NCBI GenBank assembly: GCA_963965975.1
Contig: OZ014420.1
Span: 2,134,001-2,198,000 of the forward strand
Source: Xestospongia bergquistia
Lineage: Eukaryota; Porifera; Demospongiae; Haplosclerida; Petrosiidae
DNA: 64,000 bases
Direction: 5' to 3'
How positions within the stretch are numbered: the first letter of the stretch is position 1; each line of letters opens with the position of its first letter. Made by a program: the position numbers and the translations under genes. Positions 25,530 to 35,988 of this stretch are shown in pieces. Under the pieces are notes generated by a model, which saw only the letters and a program-made list of their open reading frames with translations, was not told where the DNA came from and made no database searches.

Positions 25530-28500
25530 CTAAAACAATCCTTTACGTGAATGGATGATAGCACCTTTAAATCTTACACGAATGCAGTCATCTTGTATGT
25601 ACTCAATGTTACGACTTTTACTGAAAAGAGTATGATGTGTGCAGAATTTAGGCTTTCCCCAAGAACTATCGCCTTTTCCATTTGAGCTAGTCACCTGAGC
25701 ATGTGAAAAATTGACTCTTTGGAGAATATGTGAATCATTTTTACACCAATTAACAACTTCTAGTGCTATATCAATGTTCATTGGCCATTTGAGATTATAA
25801 TCATTTTCTCCCTTAAGCAAACGAGCAAAAATTGAGAGATGGGTGTCTTTGGCATCTCTACTTCCATTAGGATGCACTTCTAATCTCATTTTGTATCCAT
25901 TTTTGTGAGTGTAGAAGGGAGGACTGATGTGTTTTGTGTTATACATCTTGTGCTTGTGAAATCCTGTTACAGTGACTTCTATAGGCCAAGATGATGAAGT
26001 GTTCCATGAATTCTGCCATTGAGGAGTTTTATTTAGTAAAGGAGTGTTGTACAAAGCAACATCATATATTCTAATACGCATGCAATCATCTTCGAGATAT
26101 TGAGTAGCAGAAGCATATCTAGGGAATAAAGTAGACAGTTCTATAACTTCACTATTACCCCAACCACTTGTTGCTAGAACATTATCATCAAAAACCCTAG
26201 CACGAGCATCAGCGCAAGTGTCATCATGAAACTGCAAAACATTTCTATGATGGCTATGATCACCTCGCCAATTCAAGATATCAATCACTACATCAGCATG
26301 GAAAAGGCCATGAAAGGGAGTCATCATATTCACCTTTCAATAGAAAACCATATACTGACACATGTGTACCTTTACTACCAGCACCATCACCTGCAGGATA
26401 TACTTTTAGGCACATTTTATGACCTCGTGATGAAGTATAAAACGGACGACTAAAATATGCACTTTCTAGTCGAATACACTGAGAGAATCGAGTTATAGTA
26501 AATTCAAAAAATTTTGTAGGTTGATAGCTTTGCCAAATTGGAATCTTTTTGCAATGAGGTGTTGAATATACTACTATTTCTTTGACTATGAGCCTTAGAC
26601 AATCATTCTGCAAATATTCAGTATTGGTTTTACTGTTGTAAGTAAGATTGGAGTAAGGTATTAATTGATGAGTACCCCAACTATCTGAGGCTTTATTTCC
26701 AGACAAAACTCTGTTAGTACACCTATCTGGAGTTCGTTCATGAATACTTATTGTGTACTTTTGATGATTAACATTCTGCCTCCAATTGAGAAGCTCGATG
26801 ACAATATCTGCTCGAAAAGGCCACACAAGGTTGTCATCATTGTCACCCTTCAAGAGACGAGCATATACTGAAACATAGTAAATGTCATTCCTTTTATTGG
26901 CTTTAACTTCCAATCGAAGTTTATAACCTTGATGATGTGTAAAGAGAGTAGGGCTAATGTATGTGGTACCAAGCTCCTTGACTTTTGAGAAATTTGGGAC
27001 AGTAAACTCTAGATAAGGAGAAACAGATTGAGGATTTTGCCACCTTGGTAGTCTCCTAGTGAGAACAGTTGAGTGGACGATGACTTCTTTGACCCTGAAA
27101 TGTAGGCAATCATCTTGAAGGTATTGAGTGTTCTTAGATGAATTGTATCCAAGAGCTGAGTGTGATATAAAATGTGGATATCCCCAGCACTCACTTCCCC
27201 GGTCACCAGTTATGACACGATTACGTGTAGTGTTAGTGACGTCTGGCGACAACTCGATTACTATTCTGTGGTGGCGTTTGTCTTCTCTACAATTTATTAG
27301 CTCTACTACAACATCTCCATAAAAAGGCCACAAGAGACTATCATCATTTGAACTTTTCGTTAAATACACATACACACCAATATGATCACTGTTGTTAGCG
27401 TTAATTTTAATTTGCATCTTGTACCCATTATGATGTGTGAAAAAGGGATCACTGCAATAATAGCTTTTGAGTTGTTTGCGTTTAGTAAAATGAGATAATA
27501 CAAATTCACAACATGCTTGTGTGTTGTGTGGATGTTGCTTCCAAGAAAGAACTTTAGGTATGCCATAAGAGGAATATACTTCTACTGATTTAACTTTAAT
27601 GAGAAGGGAATCGTTTTTAAGAAATTCTGTGTTTGAAGAATGTTTGTATGAAAGGGCAGAGTGTGATATGAATTGTTGTATTCCCCAGGATGTTGGTGCT
27701 ATATTAGTAGTGAGTACTCTATCAGTAGATGTATTCGATATCCCCCTACTCAAACTAATTATGCGCTCTCGATGATTCTTGTCTTGCCTCCAATTTAACA
27801 TTGTGACAACAACATCACCACTAAAAGGCCAAATTAATGAATCATCATACTTTCCTTTCATAAGTAAAACAGACAATGACACATGAGAATCTTTTCCTGT
27901 ATCAAAACCATTGGGATTAGCAAAAACTACAAGTTTGTATCCCCTTGAATTTGTATAAAACGGTGGACCATAAAATGAAGCATTTCTTGCTTTATTTTGA
28001 AGAAAGGAAGTAATAGTGAACTGGGACAAACAATTCCCCATAGCCCATGGTGGAAGGTCTGGAACAGCATTTGCTAAAATGGCTACTTTCTTTACTCGAA
28101 AGCTCAAACAATTGTGTAGTAAATATTCAGAATTTTTACCAGGATTGTACCCTAGTTCACAGTGAGCTATAAAATAGGTGTCACCTTTGCCCCACTCAGC
28201 TAGTTTCTTAATAGGCATTAGACTACAAAAATGATCACCTGAGAGGTAAAGGGTTTTGGTATAGGATTTATCACTATCCCTCCAATTAAAGAGATCCACT
28301 TCTAATTCAGCACAAAGTGGCCACTGAAGCAAATGGTCATACTCACCCTTTAGCACACATGCAACTACAGAGACATTACCCCCTTTATGTAAGTTTGCAT
28401 CTATTCTTAGATGAATCTGATATCCTCGCCTGTGAGTATAGAATGGAGGGCTAAACCAAGGGTCTCCGCTTTCTAAGTGGTGCAAATAATTTGTCATTGT

Positions 28501-29064
28501 AAAAGACAAAGGAACTGTTTGAATAATTTTATTAGCAGCATATGGTATGCTTTCCTTGGAAGGTATGATTACACGTAGAGGACATACTTTCTCAAGATGA
28601 TTTTGAATATTTTTGCGCTTACATTGACTATTTGGGCATTTATTTGGACAATCTATAGGAATATATCCACAAACTGACAAATGCTCTTTGACTGCTGCTT
28701 TATTACCACATTGAGAATCACAATAATTGCATTTTGCCTTCTTACAATTTGTTGTTACATGTTGTTCCAATCCACGAAGCTCACCTGTCCAAGTACATCC
28801 TTCCTTATGGTAATAGCAATGTACTTCTAAATTTAACAATTGACGGGAGAAAAACTTATCTTCATGTGCTTCAAAGTTCTCTTGTCTACATTGGGGGCAT
28901 TTGATACTAGGAGTACGTTTGAGTTGTTTAGTACAATCAGAGCATATGTGATTCCCACAACAATTTGTCTGGTAAGCTTCCTTTAAAAGTTCAAAGCAGA
29001 CAGGACAGTTGCAATTGTATGGTGGAGGGTTAACAAATTCAATTTCTTCTTCCAATTCATTCAT
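25530..29064 (-). pseudogene. TRAF-like RING + zinc finger + six-MATH gene, copy C (one frameshift)
   Basis: Start at MNELEEEIEF (29064), a few bases after a splice acceptor (cttgttgcag), so a 5' noncoding exon is likely. Order: RING (CPVCFELL, CCGNHICSDC, KCPQC, about 18-60), TRAF-type zinc fingers (CYYHKEGCTW, CNYCDSQC, CGYIPIDCPNKC, about 75-185), then six MATH domains (about 190-1177). MATH1-4 and half of MATH5 are in one frame to about 26305. There an extra A in gaaaagg (26302-26305; copy A has gaaagg) shifts the frame. The rest of MATH5 and all of MATH6 are open to 25530. Family knowledge: TRAF proteins bind receptor tails through a trimeric MATH domain and normally have just one, preceded by a coiled coil. 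Here there is no coiled coil and six MATH domains. It is the least damaged full-length copy; the single homopolymer indel could also be an assembly error. Confidence 0.88.
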
Positions 29065-29190
29065 TTTCAAACTGCAACAAGAAAAAAAAGAAATGAATAA
29101 ATATAATCTTAGTATATGGACATTGCAGTTAAAAATATTACAAACCAGCATAATAACTGTGTTGTATATATAGAGAGAGAGGATAATCAT

Positions 29191-30539
29191 ACACTATTAT
29201 ATACAATAACTCCTTAATTTCACTACTACTGATATATAGATCAGATTACAATTGCACTTTTTCACTGTTATGTCAGTAAAATATAAAATATAATTTGATT
29301 GCCTTTTGTCATAAGAACAAATGCATTGATGCTACTAGCAACTATTTAATGAGAATAGAAATGGATTGGATTCACTATTCTTTAATATTCAAAACTATTA
29401 AGAAAGAGTGGATCAAAGCTTAGTATGCTATAAGGGTCAAATATATCATGGTTTAGAGTAGTATTTCTCCAAGAAAATGGATGCTGCTTGATGATGGCTA
29501 AAGAGGAAAAGTTCGATATGCATGAGCATGTAAGAGTTTCAGCTTTCATAGGAGTTCTAAGTTGAAAAGATTTCTCCAGCTGTGAGATTGGGTGTGACTG
29601 ATCACGCTTCTTGCTAGATTGCTTCTCTACCTATATTTCTAGTATTCTATAGCTATTGGTCTTCCTCATATACTGTTACTAATTATCCAGTGTTGTAACT
29701 CTAGCCAGTACTTCATTGTAGAGTCAGTGTCTTTCAAAACAATTATTGGGTAATTTTTTCAATTATGATCTTGTAATTAAAATAATCTTATTCAAATTAT
29801 AATTGTCAAACATTCACATATAAATGACTGAGTCTGCAATTAGAGTAAAATGCAGAGAATAGGTACTAAACTAAAGTAAAATTAGATACATTACTACATG
29901 TTAAAACTACTTGGTTGTTTTCATTGTTAACTTATTACTCTATCACTGACTTTCAGAGTAAAATGGCTATAATGTTATGATAGTAACAAACCCAAAGCTA
30001 CCATACTTCTGAACAGTTTCATTGTACATGCATGTATGATGTTTTAGTTAAATAAAGTTGTACATGTATATAATGTTATACATAACATATTACACTGTAT
30101 CATGGGAGAGTACAAATGTGGTTTATCCTTATAACAACTTTCCCCAACAGGCATAATAAATTGTGTACCTCTGTGTCTCAGTAATGATATTGTTAGGTCA
30201 ATAATATAACTTAATATCTACTTTAAAACTGGTTGACTAAATTTATTACACTGTACTCTAATTGCTGGAGTTATTCTTTTGAGTAGCACAAGGTATCTAT
30301 GGCTTACATGCACTTATAAACCATTATGGCAATTTTTGCTGTAAATAATTGTGAAATGTTATGTTAATTCTCCTCTCTTATTTCCATGATGTTGATTATC
30401 ATTAGTTGTGTTAATTAATGAAGTCTAGTATCATTGCACTATTGTCATGATGATAAGTGAGCTCAAATGCAAGACCTCAAACCAATGATTTAAAATGCTT
30501 TGAACTTTATTTATAACAAAGATATAATTGTTTTTTTCA
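29191..30539. other. Intergenic, no gene recognised
   Basis: AT-rich. Only short open frames without recognisable domains. No repeat structure noticed. Confidence 0.6.
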
Positions 30540-31586
30540 AGTTTAATATAAATCTGTGCACCTTACAGCTTCATTACACAAATGTGAGTCTACCTATGAA
30601 CTGTGCATGCCGAATCATATTACAAGTATTTCAATTCTATCTGTTACAGAATTATATTTCTAGAAACTGAATCCTTTACAAAGTAAATTAAATGTTCAGT
30701 CACTATATGCATGAGAAAAACATTATATAAATGCTGTGGCTGGAGTACTGGCATAAAAAGCCATACTTTAATGAAAAATAATAAAATTGGGTTACAAGAT
30801 TAAGTGTTCAGGGCCAAGATCTAGATAGAATATACTAATGTCATATATATTACAGTATTGTGTTTTCTACTGGGACTGTAGACTCAGTATTAAATGATTT
30901 TTTTCAAAGCAAGACATCTTTAGAGTGAAGACTACTGTTTATAATCATTATTTTATTTGTCTCAGGAGTGTTTGTTAATAAACAGACAAAAAATCACTGC
31001 TGGGCAGAGTATAAACCTTTCTTGATTCTCTAACCACTTTGTATGCATGTACACACAGTGAATTATGTAATTTCTACAATTAAATTTAACAAACTACACT
31101 GTATTAACATTTACTTGAAAGAGAGAGATCTGCTTGAACAAACACTCAAAATATACAGTGATTGCTTGCTTGTCGTAATCTTGAGAATTGTATCAAATTG
31201 TATTATCTGCTGTTCAGTCAATAATTAATCTCTAACTTTTATAACTACATACTAATCAAGTGGCTGAATCTGATTGGTCAACTAATCGGCTAAGAATATG
31301 ATTACAAATGGGTTGGGCTTGTTATAAACTAATTTATTAGAAGTATGAGCATTAATCAGTAGTAAAGTAACCAGTGTACACAACTAAATAAAAGGGAAAC
31401 CACTCTATATTACCTCTGCATACTTGTATAACTTAACACACCCATGCCCATCCCTTTTTTACATCTGCTTTCAATAGTTGTGTGACCTTTCAGGCTCTTC
31501 ACATGATCTCGTAAAAAAGGTGATAACTGGTATGTTACATAAACTAGACTACTATCACTGTTTTAATCTTCAAATTTCATTAGGAT
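30540..31586. repeat. TRIM-NHL upstream region, present in several copies
   Basis: Collinear with 20960-22390 and, over its last 300 bases, with 23850-24157. Shared blocks include gtaaagtaaccagtg, ttaacacacccatgc, gtgataactggtatgttacataaactagac and tcttcaaatttcattaggat. The block directly precedes the ATG at 31587 and so contains that copy's promoter and leader. Confidence 0.82.
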
Positions 31587-33764
31587 ATGGCCTCTAATGA
31601 AAGTGTCAGTCCATCTTGTCCCCTTTGTTCAAAGCTGTACAAGGAGCCTCTTATTTTGCAATGCCTTCATTCCTTTTGCAAGAAATGTCTTCAGAAATAT
31701 GTTGATAAAGAAGGTGTAGCTGACAGAAAGGTCAGATGTCCATCATGTGGAGTACATTCTAAATTGCCTTCTGAGGGAATTGCTGGTTTCCCTCAAAATC
31801 TCAGGTTGAGCCATCTTTCTGAAATGATGGGTTATCAAAAGAGGATGGAAGACAAAGTTTCGTGCGACCGCTGTACCAATAATGCTGCCATTGGTTTTTG
31901 CTGCAATTGCTGCTGGTTTATGTGTGAATCTTGTGTTGCTGATCATCAGCGTTGGCGAGAATTACAGTCTCATGAATTGGTACCACTAGACATGGCCAAA
32001 AAAGCCAACAACGAAGGTGAAAAATTATTTAAGATCCAATATCCTGCTCAAGCTTGCCCAGAACACACGCAAGAAGATCTGCGATTCTATTGCATACAGT
32101 GCGAAAAGTTGGTGTGCCGAGACTGTCTAGTGACAACCCATGAAGGACATAAACGTGACTCCCTAGACAAAGTTGCAGAGGCAGAACGAGAAGAAATGAA
32201 AGGAATGATTGAAGGTGTCCAAGAAGCTCTTGCTAAACTAGATGAGGCCATCAAACAAGGAGTAAAAAAGCGACAAGAGGTTCAAGGCTCTCAAAAAGAA
32301 GTAACCAATCAAATTGACGCAATCAGTGAAAAGCTGAAACAAACAATTGAAGCACGCAGGAAGACTTTGCATAAAAGATGTGAAGATATTGCTCAGAGCA
32401 AAGATGATGTTCTGGCAAATCAAATGCAAGAATTTAAAGGGCTTAAGGATACCATATCATTTATGAGTGCACAGTTATTTGATGCCATCTACAATCACAG
32501 CTCAGAAGAGCTCTTAAGTGTCAAAAATGCAATCAAATTGCAAGTCCAGAAAATGATGGATAATTTTCAGCTTTTTTCTTTGGAGTTGAGGGAAAACCAA
32601 GCAATTGGTACCTCTTTGGATATAGGTGCTCTTGAAGGTAGCATTTTGAGTCTAGGATACTTTCCTGGAGTACCAGAAGCAGCATATTCATCAATTGAGG
32701 GCTTAACAATACCTGAAGCAATTGTTGGTCAAGAGCGCAAATTCAAAATAATCCTAAAAGATGAGAAAAATCAGCCAATTCAAGGAGATGCTTTATTTCA
32801 ATACAAAATTGCACAGAAAAATTTTGATGACGATGCACCTTTACCTAAGGTCACTGTCACACAATCTGAGGCTAAAGATGGAACAGCCACTTTATCTGTA
32901 ACTCTTCAAGCAATTGGTGAATATACTCTAATTGTTATGGTTCGAAATGAACCCATAACTAAAGATCCGTTTTGCATGTGGGCACACCAACCCCGAGATT
33001 ATAAAGTTCTATCTGATCCCACTCTACTTAAAACAGAAAGTTCACAAATCCAAGGCATTGCAGTGCATTCTAGTGGTGATATATATGTCAGACCGTGGCA
33101 ATCATCGTGTGTTAGTGTTAAAGCCAGATGGAACTCAGAAACATCGTATAGATGGTAATGATAATGCTGGTGGTAATTTGAGTAACCCATGGGGAATTAC
33201 CTTAGCTAATGACGCCATCTATGTTGTTAGTCAAGAGACACACAGGATCAAAATATATGCCTGGTCTGGAGAGTGTATTGGTGAATTTGGAGAAGAAGGC
33301 ACAGGTGATAAGCAGTTCAAGAGCCCCTGTGGTATTTGCAGTGATAATAATGGGCATATTGTTGTGGCAGATCATGGCAATTCTCGACTTCAAATTTTTA
33401 CTACTGATGGCAACCATGTTCGTTCAATTCCTTGTGCTACCAATCCATATGATGTTGCTTTAGATAATGAACATAACATACATGTCATCTTTACTCTAAC
33501 AATAATATCCAGGTCTTTTTTTGGGATGGCCAAAAAGGTCCAACATACAATGCAGGTGGGAATATGAAGTCACCATGGGGAATTGATATCGATGTCAATG
33601 GATACAAAATGATCACAGAAGCAGGCACTAATCTATTACGTATCATTGATCCAGAAGGACTTGATGTCACCACTCGTCAAGGGTTTCAAAGGGCTGTGGC
33701 AAGAGATAGAGATGGGTACATATATGTTGCAGAAACGAACAACTCTCAAATTCAAAAAATCTGA
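31587..33764 (+). pseudogene. TRIM-NHL gene, second full copy (two small frameshifts)
   Basis: Start MASNESVSPSCPLC. Domains: RING (CPLC, CLHSFCKKC, CPSC, about 10-52), B-box 1 (CDRC to HELVPL), B-box 2 (CPEHTQED to HEGHKRD), coiled coil (about 205-330), filamin-type domain (about 370-465), NHL repeats to KI at 33764. The first frame runs to about 33085 inside the first NHL blade. There gatatatatg lacks one AT unit compared with the expected GDIYMSDRGNHRV. The second frame runs to about 33490, where one T is missing (HVIF then YSNNNIQVFFWDG). After it the frame is open to the stop. With both indels the protein would be about 726 aa. It lacks the Ser/Pro leader and the propeller loop of the 5263 gene. 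Everything else is well conserved, so the damage is recent, allelic or a sequence error. Confidence 0.88.
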
Positions 33765-33984
33765 TGACTCACATCATAGGAACTTAATTTTATAAGTGAC
33801 ACATAATACATGTAGATGAATGATAATACAAATACAGATTTGTAGAATCTTTTTGAAAGTTTGGCTATTTTTTGTAGTATTAGTTTTGTTTAGTTTTTTT
33901 CTATAAAACATTAGTTTGACATATTAAATGTGTATAAAAAAGTGGCAGGACTACAAGTACAATACATGTACCTGTAGTTTCCCT

Positions 33985-35813
33985 TCAACTCTTAGAATTA
34001 CTACCTTTAGCTCCCTAGAAAGTAAGACAAGACAAAGAGTAGTGAGTCCAGTAGTATTCAATGCAGCACACTATATATACAGTGTGTACCTGTAGCTTAA
34101 GAATGTCAGCTTTGAGGACTTTCGTTTTGGATCTCTCTTGTTCCAATTCACAATGAAGTCTCTCAATCTATAGTTGTCACAAACAAATAGATTTATAAAA
34201 AAGGACATTCTACTTGTCTATCTGGACTGTCTGTCTACCTATCCATCTGTCCATTAATCTACTTGTCTATCTATATAGTAAGAAATAAATTACCTCTTTT
34301 GTCATTTCATCTTTTACAGAAGATAACTCTTCCACTTGTTCTAAAAGTTCTGCCTTAGTAGCCACTATAAATGAAATACATTACAAGGTATAGCTATCAA
34401 CATTCACTAACTTACATTCTCCTTTACTGAGCATCTTATAAAGGACTTGGTTTCTAGTACCAACTTCTTTAACTTTAGCCTATAGATACAAAATTCATCT
34501 CATGCTCAAATCAGTCTATGGTCACCATCTAGTACTGTCTACCTTCATGTTTTCTTGATCAGCTTTCAGTTCTTTTATCACTTGATCTTTCTTCTCAAGT
34601 TCATCTTTTAGCTGAGCTATTCGAACTGACTCACTTACTTGAGGCTGATCTTTTTGCTAAAGAAAGAGAGAGGGAGCTTTATTATTTAGAGTTAGTCATA
34701 TTAACTCACTGTTGAACTCAGTCCACTAGTTGCTTTCTTTTTCTGTTTCTTCACTTCCTTTTTAAGTTCAGCTTGAACTTCAGATTCTATCATGTCAAAG
34801 AAGCCTTTATCATTTTCCTATAGTAGTAAATGTCTATCAGTTTATTGTATTAGAGACAAAGTGTATGCGTTGACCTCATGTGATGTTGGTGTCTGATCTG
34901 TCTCCAATGGAACAGGGGCTGTGTCTAAAAAGTAGTATTTAAGTTAGTATGGATTAAAATATTAAATACACTAAAGTGTACCTAATCTATGAAATTCCTG
35001 TAACGTCACAGTCATTACACCTTTCTTAGTCTTAGGTTTTTGAGGCTGTGATTTAGGAGGAGCCTCTAGTCTTTGCTACAAAAAGAGAGACAAGTCAATA
35101 GAGAGTATGTATGATCTAGACTTACTTTCTTGTCATTTTCATCATCAGCAAGACTTTGTAACATTGCTTCCTATAGTGTAGTGTTGTCATTATTTAATTC
35201 CATTTAATATATTGCTCACATTAAGATCTCTCTGATACTCACTCTCCACTGCTATTTCTTCTGTCTTTTGCCATAATTGATAGTATTTAGCATCATCATC
35301 ATTTGAAGGTTTTCCCTATATAATATAATATTATTATGTAAATTGAATGTGTGTGTGTATCAAGTTATAGTGAGTCTACATAGAAACTGATGGCTTAAGC
35401 TGCTATATAATTAGCAAACTTCATAAGTTAATATTATTATGGAGTTGAAAATAAGAACAGTCCATTCAGACTGATACTGGTAGTGTTTGAAAGGTAGGCA
35501 ACTGATGACTGACTTACATCTGAATCAGCTTGGAGAACCTTTTTCTTTTTGGCTCGTCTTTTAGCATTTTTAGCAGCTGCTTTGCTAGTTAGAGTCTTTT
35601 GACCATCCTTTTTTTCCTCTCCTTTATTTTTTGACCCTTTACTACCAGTATGCCAACCCTGAAAGGAGCAATGTCACGTGATTGGTACTGACTGCCACAT
35701 GCCAATAAAACAAAAGTAAATCTTAGTACCTCCTCTTCATCTGAGCTGGAATCTTGCATTAGTACTGCAAAACGGGACTGTTGTATCTGTATGCCCTTCA
35801 TGGAAGTTGCCAT
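33985..35813 (-). CDS. GKAP1: G kinase-anchoring protein 1 (GKAP1) homologue
   Basis: Twelve phase-consistent exons (complement): 35730-35813, 35518-35658, 35220-35315, 35126-35170, 34982-35075, 34875-34924, 34710-34817, 34543-34656, 34416-34479, 34294-34364, 34090-34167, 33985-34014; 324 aa (human about 366). Family landmarks appear in order: SRFAVLMQDSSSDEE at the N-terminus, a Lys/Arg-rich block (AKRRAKKKK), MTVTLQEFH, GFFDMIESEVQAEL, then a long coiled coil ending LEQERSKTKVLKA and a short basic tail. In mammals GKAP1 is a Golgi-associated coiled-coil protein that binds cGMP-dependent protein kinase. Introns are 49-75 nt except two of 126 and 202 nt. It is divergent to ZNF106 with 175 bp between start codons. 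The region is intact and looks single-copy, apart from its first exon, which was copied to 12661-12845. Confidence 0.92.
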
Positions 35814-35988
35814 TCTCTTAAGAAAGACGATATAATCAAAGAATATCTAAAACTGAAGATCTTATTTTAGCCCCGCCTCTCGGATCTGCAGAGACTGATT
35901 TTAGAATTTTCATACCAGATACTTCATTCTAAGTTAATTTAATGTTTAATGGACCATGCGTTAGTTTCTTTCAGTCTTTACTGTATGA
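35814..35988. promoter_or_regulatory. Divergent GKAP1 / ZNF106 promoter
   Basis: Only 175 bp separate the ATG of GKAP1 (-) from that of ZNF106 (+), so both must start transcription here. The GKAP1-proximal half (ccattctcttaagaaaga through cagagactgatttt) is the part duplicated upstream of TRAF-MATH copy A. No TATA box is evident. Confidence 0.8.
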
